Source: Agrostemma githago (Eukaryota > Streptophyta > Magnoliopsida > Caryophyllales > Caryophyllaceae). Taken from it: a stretch of DNA of 64,000 nucleotides. The notes under the pieces were generated by a model. That model did no database searches. It saw only the letters and a program-made list of their open reading frames with translations, and was not told where the DNA came from. The translations under genes and the position numbers were made by a program. Below are positions 47,796 through 58,025 of the stretch, one piece after another (position 1 is the stretch's first letter; every line of letters starts with the position of its first letter). The stretch lies in contig OY288250.1 in NCBI GenBank assembly GCA_958450325.1, forward strand, positions 49,800,898 to 49,864,897, written 5' to 3'.

Positions 47796-49439
47796 TGATA
47801 AGTGTAGTTTGTAGTGCCTTTTTCACTATGTTTTGGTCCCATTTCCTTGTGAAATCGCTCCTTGGGAGCAATTTATGGGCTTCTTATGCTTCCTTTAGTT
47901 CGTTTCAGGTTCCCGAGACCGATTTGGGAGAGTTGGAGCGATTCCGACTCGATACATACACATTTTGGAGCCAACGGAGTAAAGGAACGATGACTCGATG
48001 CCTTGGAATCGACCCCGAGACCTTGGGACCCAATCCCGAGCCTCCGAGACCCGATCCCGAATCCCGAGAGTCGACGATAAACCCATGGGAAGCAAGGAGG
48101 GACCAAAAGGAGCTTAAAGAAGGCCTACAAAGAATCATCCCTACCGGGAATGGCCTCATCCCGTTCGGGATGAGGTGCGCTAAAGAGGGTGCCACTGTGG
48201 GTCTGTCCCGGTCGGAACCAACCCGTCCCGGTCGGGATGACACGCCGTCCCGGTCGGGATGATCCCGTCCCGGTCGGGACGCTACAGGGGCTGCGCGAGA
48301 CATTTTTCCTTCTTCTCCTTCATTCTTGTACCCATATATATACTTCCCTCTTGTATTGTTAACACATCTCATCATACATTAGACTCTTTTAAGCCTCCAA
48401 AACCCTAGATTATTTCTACACACATTAATCTTAATCTCCCTTTAATCCTCCTTTAATCTTTAGTTAATCTAGTTTAATTAGTTCTTGTATTAAGAAGTTC
48501 TTGAAGAATTTTCCAAGATTGACATCCTTGGGGTTTATTTGGGTTCTTATTTATACAAGATACCATCTTTTCTTCATCTTATTGTTGGCATAACTTTCTT
48601 TACTCTTGTTATTGTTTATTTAATCTAGTTTCAATCTTTTTTATATTGTTATTGTTAGTGTTCTTGTTATTCATTATGGATGTTTGGATTGTAATGTTGT
48701 TTCCTCTTGTTATAGTTGTTTTGTTCTTCATCATGAGTGAGTAGTCATCTTGTGGGGTTAGTAGGAGGATTAGGGGTAGATTATGGATGATTAGGGTTGA
48801 TTAAGGGAAAAGGGTGAATCTTTGTTGTTAGTCACATTGTGGGCACTCCATGTGTTTGTTGATATGCTTGTGTGAGTAGTAGTGGCCATGCTCCCCATAC
48901 TTGTGTTCTTCTTCCCATTGTTTGTCTATTATGTGGTCATGTTAAGAATAGTCGTAGTCACGAGAGTGCGGACTAGGGTCTACGTAGCGAGAGCCCGGAC
49001 CCACCTTGACATCGGTCTACGTAGCGAGAGCCCGGACCGACTCTAGCAACTAGGAGACACCTATACCCTTGATCACCCCAATTACCCTTCTACTCCTATG
49101 AACCCGACCTACCCCGGCCCACTCCCTTCCATATTTGAGTTCATCCTTTTAGTTAGTCATCGTTTCTTCTAGTTTATTTGTTAATTCGATCATTAGCTAT
49201 CCTATTTTAGCATCGTTCTAGATAGTCATTGTTAGTCCACTTCCTTCTTCTCGAATCATAATAGTTTATCAATTGTAGCTTTCTTTGTGTTTGTTTGGTG
49301 ATTTAGTCTTGTTTTAGGTAGACCTAGTCTAAGCTTTGCAATACCGTCTTCGTGGATACGATCCCGACTTACCCCAACTACCGTTAGGTCTAGCCGGTTG
49401 TTTATTGACGGTTGGGGACGTGACAAATCCCCACCATCA
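47796..49439 (+). repeat. 3' LTR of copy 3
   Basis: 1644 bp, TGATAAGTG to CCATCA, followed by the GCTCA duplication and then by Retand-B LTR sequence that continues exactly from position 39787. Confidence 0.95.
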
Positions 49440-49873
49440 GCTCAAAATCATTAATTGCTGGCTAATGCACTTATGGTGTACAAATCTCACAAAATCAACC
49501 TCAAATCCAGGCCCAGTGGGCCGTTTCCAATCAAATAAGGCTAATTTGGGCCGAAACCGACAACGGAAATAAAACCGACTTTTAGCGATTGGGTCAACCC
49601 CGGTCAAAGTCATTTCCGAGACATACAAAACAGCCCCTCACAACATCAAAAGTCCAAGTCAAACACAAACCCATTAAAAAACCCAAGTCACGATCCAAAG
49701 CAATGGACCCGCGCGACCCAGCTGGGCCACTCGATCGAGTGCCCCACCCACTCGATCGAGTAGGCCCATATTCAAGCCCGAATGCAGGCACAACGGGCCA
49801 CTCGACCGAGTCAGCTGGTTACTCGGTCGAGTAACCCTAACCGGGTGCCCTTGCCTTTGCCTATATAAGCAAC
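49440..49873 (+). repeat. Retand-B 3' LTR, segment 2
   Basis: Matches 31971-32406 of the 5' LTR. It contains the upstream palindromes (49731-49835) and the TATA box TATATAAG at 49862-49869. Copy 4 cuts it right after the TATA box. Confidence 0.95.
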
Positions 49874-51508
49874 TGATAAGTGTAGTTTGTAGTGCCTATT
49901 TTACAGTGTTTTGGTCCCATTTTCTTTGTGGAATCGCTCCTTGGGAGTGGTTTATGGGCTACTTATGCTTCCTTTAGTTCGTTTCAGGTTCCCGAGACCT
50001 TTTGTGAAGAGTTGGAGCAAATCTGACTTGATACATACACTTTTTGGAGCCAACGAAGTGAAGGAACGATCACTCGATGCCTTGGATTCGATCCCGAGAC
50101 CTCGGGACCCAATCCCGAGCCTCTTAGACCCGATCCCGAGTCCCGATAATCGATGAGAAACCCATGAGAAGCAAGGAGGGACCAAAAAGAGCTTATTTGA
50201 GGCCTACAAGGCCCATCCCGGTCGGGAAGGCCTCAACCCGTCCGGGATGGGGTGCACTAAAGCGAGCCCTTCTGTCCTGAGCCCGTCCCGGTCGGGACCA
50301 TGCTGTCCTGGGCGGGAGCAGTCCGTCCCGGGCAGGAAGCTACAGGGGCAGCATGCCTTTCTTTTATTCTTCCTCCTTCATTCTTGTAACCTGATAAATA
50401 CTTCCCTCTGGTATTGTTTATGGATAACACATTATATTAGACTCTCTTAGGCCTCTCTACAACATTCAAACCCTAGATTTAGTGTTCCTCACATTAGCTT
50501 AATCTTCCTTTAATCTTTAGTTAATCTTTGTTTAATCTTAGTTAATTACTCTTGTATTAAGAAGACACTTGAAGATTCATCCAAGCTGGACAACCTTGGA
50601 GTTGATTTGGGTTTCTTATTTATGCAATTTCTTATCTTTTTAATCCTTATTAGTTTGGTATAATCTTCTTCTCCCTTTTACTTTTGTTCTTTGTTTATTG
50701 TTCAAGTTTAAATCTTTACATATTGTTATTGTTGTTATTAGTTCATTATGGATGTTTGGATGTTTGGTTTGTTTTCTCTTGATTATGTTAGTTTAAGTTT
50801 GGTAATGAGTGAGTAGTTCTCTTGTGGGGTTAGTAGGGGGATTAAGGGTAGATTATGGGTGATTAGGGTTTGATTAGGGGTAAAGGTTACATCTTTGTTG
50901 CTAGTCACATATTGGACACTCTATGTGTTTGTTGAATTGCTTGTGTGAGTAGTAGTGGCCAATGCTTCCCATACTTGTGCTCATCTTCTCATTGTTTGTC
51001 TAGTTTGTGATTGTGTTGAGAATAGTCATAGACACGAGAGTGCGGACTAGGGTTTAGACGCGAGAGTGCGAACCTACCTCGACATCGGTCTACGTAGCGA
51101 GAGCCCGGACCGACTCCAGCAACTAGGAGACACCTACACCCTTGATCACCATAATTACCCTACCACACTTAAGAACCCGACCTACCCCACTTCCTTCCAT
51201 ATTTGATTTCATCCTTCTAGTTAGTCATCATTTTCTCTAGTTCGCTAGTTTGTTTAATCTTTAGTCATTTAATTTAGCCTTGTTTTAGCTAGTTCATTGT
51301 TAGTCTAGTCCTTACCTCTTCTCCATCATAGTTTGTCAATTATTACTTTCTTTGTGTTGTTTTGGTAGCCTAGTCTCGTTTTTAGGTCGACTTAGTCTAA
51401 ACTCTACCATACTGTCTCCGTGGACACGACCCGACTTACCCTAGCTACCCACTAGGTATAGTTGGTTATTTATTGTTGGTTAGGACCCACGGCAAATCCT
51501 TACCATCA
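49874..51508 (+). repeat. 5' LTR of copy 4
   Basis: 1635 bp, TGATAAGTG to CCATCA. The TATA-like box reads CTGATAAATAC near 50392, weaker than in other LTRs (CCTTATAAATAC in its own 3' LTR). Confidence 0.93.
50213..50400 (+). promoter_or_regulatory. U3 palindromes and degraded TATA box, copy 4 5' LTR
   Basis: Palindromes at 50213-50339 (CCCGGTCGGG, CCCGTCCGGG, decayed CCTGGGCGGG and CCCGGGCAGG), then GATAAATAC near 50393-50401. The TATA change may weaken transcription of this copy. Confidence 0.55.
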
Positions 51509-51511
51509 ATT

Positions 51512-51529
51512 TGGCGCCGTTGCCGGGAA
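51512..51529 (+). other. Primer-binding site, tRNA-Asp type, copy 4
   Basis: TGGCGCCGTTGCCGGGAA, one mismatch to the consensus in copies 2 and 3 (G to A at position 17). Confidence 0.88.
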
Positions 51530-51738
51530 CGGTGCATTGTTTAGACTTAGTTTGCTTATAGCTAGACTTAGTTACCCTTCTTTGTGCTCTTCTATCATCT
51601 CTTGTGCATATTTTGTAGTTTTTTTTCTTGTTTTCTTAGCTTCCTTTTCTCTTTGTCTTTCGATTGTGCTTGTTTATTGTCGTTGGCTAGTGCCCATAAA
51701 GCACTCGGTGTTCTCACGTTTGTTCTAGTGTGTAGTGT

Positions 51739-54700
51739 ATGCCTAGGAGGGGAGGCGATTTCTTTCTCTTTAATCCAGAGCCGGAAAGACTCTTTCGAGC
51801 CTTTCGCCAACGGACGATTGACCGGGTTAGAATCTCTCAACCAAGCGCTAGCAATACCCATCAAGAGCAAGCTCAAGGATCCGACTTTAACAAGTCACCT
51901 CGAGAGACGGCCGGAGGGATCTTCATAAATCTCTTTGGTTCATCTATCCATTCTTCTATTCCTAGTTCCCCCTCTTCATCTACTTCAACACCTTCTACAC
52001 CACCATCTCCATTACATCCAATTATGCCGAAGTTCTCATCTCACTCCACTTTCACCGAGGATGTCTTGCCGGGACCGAGTGCTTTACCGGATACTTATAC
52101 GGGGAATTTCGTGGCAAAGACACAATTCATCCAACTTGTGGAGAGAAACCAATTTAGTGGTTTGCCCACCGAAGACCCGCACCAACACATGGAGACCTTC
52201 TCCGATTATTGCGATGCTATCTCTCAAACTGGGGTTACTCAAGATCAAATCCGTTGGGTACTCTTCCCGTTCTCTCTCATTGGAAAGGCAAAGCAATGGA
52301 TTAAGAGTCTCGATAGGGCAACCATGGGTATCGATACTTGGAAGAAACTTGCATTGGCGTTCTACCAAAAATTTTACCCTCCGGAGAAGACAAATTTGCT
52401 TAGGGCCTCCATCACCGGTTTCCTACAACGGGATGAAGAGAGCCTCTATGAAGCTTGGGAACGGTTTAAATCTTTGGTTAGATCATGCCCCCACCATGGA
52501 CTTTCACAATGGTTCTTAGTCCAACAATTTTGGAACGGTCTATATGAGGACTCAAGAGCTATACTCAATATGGGCTCCAATGGTAGGTTTACCGAGGTCG
52601 ATGACGATCAAAGTTGGGCGAGAATCAAAGAGATGGCGGTGCATAACTCCCAATACTCAAGACCTAGAAAGGCGAATCGAGGAGGTAGGCACGAGGTCGA
52701 TGCCATTACACAATTGAGCATTGACCTTGGGGCTCAATTAAGAACTCACATGGAGACTATTGACAAGCAGCTCCAAAGCCACCTCAATCTAGTTCAAAGC
52801 TGTAGTTCCTCCAACCAACACTCGATTCATGAAATTAATGCTTTGGGAGTTGTGTCTCCTATGCCTTATTATGGGATGTGCGATATGTGCGGGATAGTTG
52901 GACATGAGTCTACACATTGTCGGGGAAGTATTGAGCAAGTGAACGCATTTCAAGCATTCAAGCAAGGTGCCTCCTATCCTAATACGTTCCAAGCTTCCCA
53001 TCAAGTCCCTCAACAACAAGCTTCTCAACATCAACAACAATATCGTCCCTATGTTCCACCTCCCTTAAGGGACAACAATCAAGGTTACCAAGGTTATGTG
53101 GGTAATCCAAGACCATTCAACAATTTCAAGCAACATAACCAAGGTACATTCAACAACAACAATCAAGGGTTCCAACATGGGAACTTCAATCAAGAAGGTT
53201 TCCAAGGGAACCAAAACTTCCAAGGAAATCAAAACCGCAACCAAGGGCATCAAAAATACGACCATGGCAACAATCAAGGCCTTAATCAAGGCAACTCTCA
53301 TGGGTTCCAAGGGAACCATCAACAACATCAAGCAACTCAAGGGAATAGACAAGAAAGCAAGCCTAGGAGCCGGTCTCCTATTCATGATTATGGTACTCCA
53401 TTAGCCCTCACCGATACTCCACACAATCCACAATCTCCACCTCGGGATTTCAACATGCAAAAGCAAATGTTGGAGATGCAAAGGAGTCAATTGGAGACAC
53501 AAAGGTCACAACAAGAGATCATTGCCCAAATCCTAATGGAAAACAAGGAAACAAGAACTCATATGAAGATGCTTGAGACTCAAATATCTCAACTTGCTTC
53601 GGGAAGCTCTTCAAGACAAAAGGGGGAACTCCCTCCTCAAGGTGAAACACCGAATTTTGAGCATGTAAATGCTATTACCACGAGGAGTGGTACATCTTAT
53701 GATTCCCCCTTACCCCCTAGTGAGCAAGAATCAAGGCAAGAAGTTATACCCCCCTCTCAAGACAATTCAAGCTTTGAAAATCCAATGGAGGAGCAAGTCT
53801 TATGGGAGAATGAGAAACTCATTGAAGACAAGCTTCCCCCACTTCAAGAAAAAGACAAAGGTAAAGGGAAAGCGTCATTTGAGAAGTCCACCCCCATTGA
53901 GCAAAACAAAATTCACATCGAGTTGCCTTTCCCAACAAGGCAAATGAAGACCAAGGTGGATTCTCAATACGAAAAGTTCCTTAACATTGTGAAGAAATTG
54001 GATGTTAGTATCCCATTCACCGAGCTACTTACCCAAATCCCGGCATATGGAAAATTTATGAAAGAAATCTTGGCTAGGAAGAGATCCATCGACAAGGAAG
54101 AGACCATAGCGTTCACGAGGGTAGTGAGCGAGCTTATTCAAGGTTCTACGCTTCCCAAGTTGAAGGATCCGGCTAGTTTCTCGATCCCTTGCACCATAGG
54201 CAACTTCACGGTTGAAAGAGCACTTTGTGATTTGGGTGCGAGTGTAAGCATTATTCCCTACACCATTTGTTTGCGACTTGGGATGAAGGACCTCAAGCGT
54301 ACTTCCATTACACTCCAAATGGCCGATAGTTCACTCAACCGACCATTGGGGATATTGGAAGATGTGCCGGTAAGAATCGGAAAGTTCTTCGTTCCGGTTG
54401 ATTTCCTCGTACTTGACATGCCGGAAGATGCTATCACTCCCATTATCCTTGGGCGCCCATTTCTACATACCGCCGGTGCCATGATCGATGTGAAGAACGG
54501 TAGGATCACATTTGAGTTAGGCGAAGAAAAGCTCGTGTTCGACCTCCAAGGCAGCACCTCGCCTACTAATGATGAGTCTTGCAATATGATCCACGCCACA
54601 AAAGACGTCGATCTAGGGGAAGAGTCGGGACAAAGCTTGAAGAGTGACTTCTATGAACTTGAGGATGATGACTCCGAGATTGGGGCGGATGAGTGCCCAC

Positions 54701-54891
54701 ATCATGAGTGTGAAGACAAGTGCCATGATAAGGAGAAAGATGAGCCTCCCTTGGGGCCACATTTGGATCGATGGACGTTTGGGTATATCCCGAAGGATCG
54801 CAAGTATAAGTTCAAGCCATTGAACTTGGTAGATCGGGATGCTCCGGGAACGTCAAGGTTAGGAGGCGATGATCCTTGGAGTGGAGGTTGA
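51739..54891 (+). CDS. gag-pro: Gag-protease polyprotein of Athila-like element, intact frame
   Basis: 1050 codons. Residues 1-135 are a variable, Ser/Pro-rich N-terminus. Residues about 137-270 are the retrotransposon Gag (capsid) domain with DYCDAISQTG, LIGKAKQWIKSLDR and WERFKSLVRSCP. A canonical CCHC zinc knuckle binds RNA (C381, C384, H389, C394; CDMCGIVGHESTHC). Residues about 400-540 are Asn/Gln/Gly-rich low complexity. A Gln-rich coiled-coil-like stretch follows (about 570-630). The aspartic protease has its catalytic motif DLGAS at D831 and ILGRPFLHTAGAMID near 902. A TGA at 54889-54891 removes about 27 residues of the tail kept in copies 1 and 3. Gag would package element RNA in cytoplasmic particles; protease would process Gag. 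No polymerase is fused or downstream. The start is chosen because MPRRGGDF is conserved in three copies. Confidence 0.92.
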   Translation: MPRRGGDFFLFNPEPERLFRAFRQRTIDRVRISQPSASNTHQEQAQGSDFNKSPRETAGGIFINLFGSSIHSSIPSSPSSSTSTPSTPPSPLHPIMPKFSSHSTFTEDVLPGPSALPDTYTGNFVAKTQFIQLVERNQFSGLPTEDPHQHMETFSDYCDAISQTGVTQDQIRWVLFPFSLIGKAKQWIKSLDRATMGIDTWKKLALAFYQKFYPPEKTNLLRASITGFLQRDEESLYEAWERFKSLVRSCPHHGLSQWFLVQQFWNGLYEDSRAILNMGSNGRFTEVDDDQSWARIKEMAVHNSQYSRPRKANRGGRHEVDAITQLSIDLGAQLRTHMETIDKQLQSHLNLVQSCSSSNQHSIHEINALGVVSPMPYYGMCDMCGIVGHESTHCRGSIEQVNAFQAFKQGASYPNTFQASHQVPQQQASQHQQQYRPYVPPPLRDNNQGYQGYVGNPRPFNNFKQHNQGTFNNNNQGFQHGNFNQEGFQGNQNFQGNQNRNQGHQKYDHGNNQGLNQGNSHGFQGNHQQHQATQGNRQESKPRSRSPIHDYGTPLALTDTPHNPQSPPRDFNMQKQMLEMQRSQLETQRSQQEIIAQILMENKETRTHMKMLETQISQLASGSSSRQKGELPPQGETPNFEHVNAITTRSGTSYDSPLPPSEQESRQEVIPPSQDNSSFENPMEEQVLWENEKLIEDKLPPLQEKDKGKGKASFEKSTPIEQNKIHIELPFPTRQMKTKVDSQYEKFLNIVKKLDVSIPFTELLTQIPAYGKFMKEILARKRSIDKEETIAFTRVVSELIQGSTLPKLKDPASFSIPCTIGNFTVERALCDLGASVSIIPYTICLRLGMKDLKRTSITLQMADSSLNRPLGILEDVPVRIGKFFVPVDFLVLDMPEDAITPIILGRPFLHTAGAMIDVKNGRITFELGEEKLVFDLQGSTSPTNDESCNMIHATKDVDLGEESGQSLKSDFYELEDDDSEIGADECPHHECEDKCHDKEKDEPPLGPHLDRWTFGYIPKDRKYKFKPLNLVDRDAPGTSRLGGDDPWSGG

Positions 54892-55279
54892 TATTCCACT
54901 AGTTTGATTGAAGACTTTGCTAGGATCTTCGATTTGTTTCTTCGTGCCCTTGACGGAGATGGAATTGGTTTCAAGGTTGTTGAAAAAGAATTGAGGAATG
55001 CACCATCCATGGTTTGACGGAGTTCCACAAGAACCGTCTCTTTGTATATATCTCTTTCTCTTATAGTTTCTTTTAGTTTTGTGAAATTCTTGCTTATTTG
55101 GATTGTTGATGAGCGATGTGAGGGAGAGAATTTGATGTTGAGATTGAGTTTGTTTGATAGGTGAAGTGAAGATGACTCCTAGAGAGGATTGGTTATCGAT
55201 AGAGGTTGGATCGTGAGCAAGGGAACGGGTTTTTGAAGCTTTGAATAGCTTTTGGGGTTTTGGAGGCCATGAAGAGAGC

Positions 55280-55485
55280 ATCCCGATCGGGAAGAAGTCA
55301 TCCCGACCGGGAAGGCTGAGGCATCCCGTCCGGGAACGAGCCATCCCGATCGGGATGAGGGTGCCATATTTCGAGAGTACTGGAGTGCCGTCCCGACCGG
55401 GAAGGGAGCTTCCCGACCGGGACGGGTGTGTCATCCCGACCGGGACCATCCATCCCGACCGGGACCATCCATCCCGACCGGGATG
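55280..55485. repeat. Internal palindrome cluster, copy 4
   Basis: Nine palindromes: CCCGATCGGG, CCCGACCGGG several times, CCCGTCCGGG. Three of them near 55435-55485 are spaced by a nearly identical CCATC word. Confidence 0.87.
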
Positions 55486-56259
55486 GTCTCCTACTCCCCC
55501 TTATGCCTCTTCTTCGACATTTGAGTCCACCCGACCATTGTATACCCCCTCCCAACCTCCTTATCTCTCCGTGCTCATATCATATGACCCATATACTTCA
55601 TTTGCATACCCTCACCTCCTACTCTATTCACTTTACACCAGATTCCACATCAAACCCCACCCCATCATACCATTACTACCTCAACCTTGCGATACTTTCA
55701 AGCTTGAAGAGGGATGACAATGATGACGACAAGCAAAGTGCAATTATTAACCATTGAAGACGATGGAGAGAGTGAGTTGCTAACCTATGGGTATGGCAAC
55801 TATCCTTTCTTTTCCGTTTTTGTTGTTGCTTGTTTTCCCTTGCTTGTCCCCTTCCCCTTGTACACTTTTGTGTCTTGGTGTCATGGTGGCCTTCGAGGCC
55901 TTGGTAATGGTTGCTCCCGACTCTCGATGATGTGACTACATCGAGAGTCCTTTCAAAATCCAAGTTTAAAAGATTTTTCACCCTTTTTGTAGGATTTAGT
56001 CGGATTTCGGCGGAATCCGGGCTAGGTGACTTGATTACACCTAGTCCTCCCCTCCCATTTCCTTTTATTTCCTTCTTTTTACTTCCCCCCATCCTTATCT
56101 TTTCTCGTCTCGGCCAATGGTGACTTGATTACACCCCGGCCGGACACACTCTACTCTTTTCTCCATTTAATTTTTGATTTTTAAGCTTTATTTGCGTAGT
56201 TTCTTTTCTTTTCTTTTGTCTCTCCGCACGCTACGATCGAGCATGAGGACATTGCTCGG

Positions 56260-56275
56260 TTTAAGTGTGGGGGAG
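56260..56275 (+). other. Internal polypurine-like tract, copy 4
   Basis: TTTAAGTGTGGGGGAG followed by CGATATTCTATC, 1.75 kb before the 3' LTR. Confidence 0.6.
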
Positions 56276-58009
56276 CGATATTCTATCATAGTTAGTTTTA
56301 TTTTTATAGTTTTTCGAAAAATCTTTAAAAAACCCTAAAAATTTGAAAAATTTTCACAAAAATCAAAAAGATTTTCTTTTTGTGTCGTTTTCTTTTGTGT
56401 CTTTGTGTCGTATATTTGTTTTGTTGTGTGTTTTGCCTCCCCATTTCCTTGTAGGTTCCGCGATCGTCGTCAAGTTTCGAAAAGCAAGACATCCGGTAAT
56501 ATCCCTTCATTTCTTTCCCCTTTTTCCTTTTTGTGGAGTTTGGAGGATGTGTTGTGATTGTGTATGCTCGGGCGGAGCTTTTTGAAGGTTGTAGTTGATG
56601 TGGTTACTTGATTGGAAGTTCGGGGTGGTGTTTGTTTGTTTTATATGTTTGTTTTGTTTTATCTTGCTTGGTTGCCTTTTGCCTCTCTTTTTCTTTCATT
56701 TTCGTCATGTCTTTGTTTTGCGTGTGTAGTTGTGTCGTGTGTGTAAATGGTTTTTGAAAACCCGGTTTTGAGGCTAGGGTGCGAGTGTTTTCTTTCCCTT
56801 CCTAGTAATGTAAATCGAGTCTTGGACTTTAGTCTAGTAGAATGACCCTAAATCAATGATTTCGTTGGTCCTTTACCTTGAGTCCACCTAGCTTACTAGG
56901 GATTTACTACGGGATTTGCATTTTGACCATTATGACCACCCACGATGTGAAAAGGCCTTGGTTACCGAGTCCCGTCCCTTAGGTGACCGTGTTTGGGATT
57001 GTTTGATTAGTCCAAGTTCTCCACCTTTTTGTGGGTTTGAAGAGGAATCGCGACCCCCGACATACCCATTCCCCTACCTTCTACACATATCCACACAATA
57101 AATTGCAATTTGTTGAAATCTATCTTTCTTAGTTGCAAAAAAATGCCTATCACTCAAATCAAGCCAAGAAGGGCAAAGAAAATAAAATGAAAGAAATGAA
57201 TGAAAGAAAAGATTGAAGAAAAAGAAAAGGCACAAAAAGCCAAAAAGAAAATAGAAAAGAAGAAAAAAAAATGGCATAGCAAAAAAAAGCAAAAATACAA
57301 AAGAAAGAAAAATGCCAAAAGTAAACCCGTCTCACAAAAAAAGAATCCCCTCTCAAAAATAAGCCTTTTACCGACTATTACCGTGAAGTGCCTACCAAAG
57401 GATCGAGTCCCTAGGAAGGATGATAGCGGTAGTGGTCGGTCTTCCCTCACTTTGCAAATAATTCCACCTTTTTACTTGGACTAGTTTAGTGGTTTCGGGC
57501 ATGGGACGACCCTCTTGGCTCATCGCTAAAGGGGTCGGGGTCTCACTTACCTACAGTGTCGAATAACACCGTGGTTCATCCCTTTTCCAGTCCGCCGATC
57601 GTCCCGTAGTACGTTCTTAGAAAGTTAGGAGGACCTAGGTAAGTTACCAACGTTTTTGTTGCTTTATCGTCATACTATTAGGGTTTAGTTCATGTTGGTT
57701 TATGTTTCTAGCTTGGGAATGTTGTCACTTACCTCGAGTCCTAAACCGGTGCTTCTTTCACCGCTTGTTTGAGGGAAGCGGTATTTGTTTTCTTTTGGGT
57801 GCAACCGATTATTTGTTTGTTTGTATGTTTGTTTGTTTATGTGTTTTGTGTCCGGTTGCATCCACATTTTTGTCGCAAGACCTTACTTGCCTTGCGGAGT
57901 GCACTTTTCCTCTAAGTGTACTCGCGTGAGTTGAAAGGGCGTAGGGTGCGCTAATACCCACTCGGCTAGTTTAGTAGTTAGTTTGTGCTTACTCGAGGGC
58001 GAGTAAGGG

Positions 58010-58025
58010 TTAAGTGTGGGGGAGT
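58010..58025 (+). other. Terminal polypurine tract, copy 4
   Basis: TTAAGTGTGGGGGAGT directly before the 3' LTR start at 58026. Confidence 0.85.

Larger units (their letters stand above)
39788..49439 (+). mobile_element. Athila-like gag-pro element, copy 3, complete
   Basis: 9652 bp with two LTRs of similar length (1654 and 1644 bp), tRNA-Asp primer-binding site, gag-protease, the conserved non-coding 3' region and a polypurine tract. Exact target duplication GCTCA at 39783-39787 and 49440-49444. It sits 105 bp inside the U3 of the Retand-B 3' LTR. The gag-protease frame has two single-base deletions. Its LTR ending (GGGGACGTGACAAATCC) is closer to copy 2 than to copies 1 and 4. Confidence 0.95.
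54892..58025 (+). other. Non-coding 3' region of copy 4
   Basis: About 3.1 kb: the tail of the former reading frame (to about 54985), TATA-like TGTATATATC near 55044, palindrome cluster, pyrimidine-rich sequence, internal polypurine-like tract, A-rich stretch near 57140-57340, terminal polypurine tract. No coding domain recognised. Confidence 0.8.
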
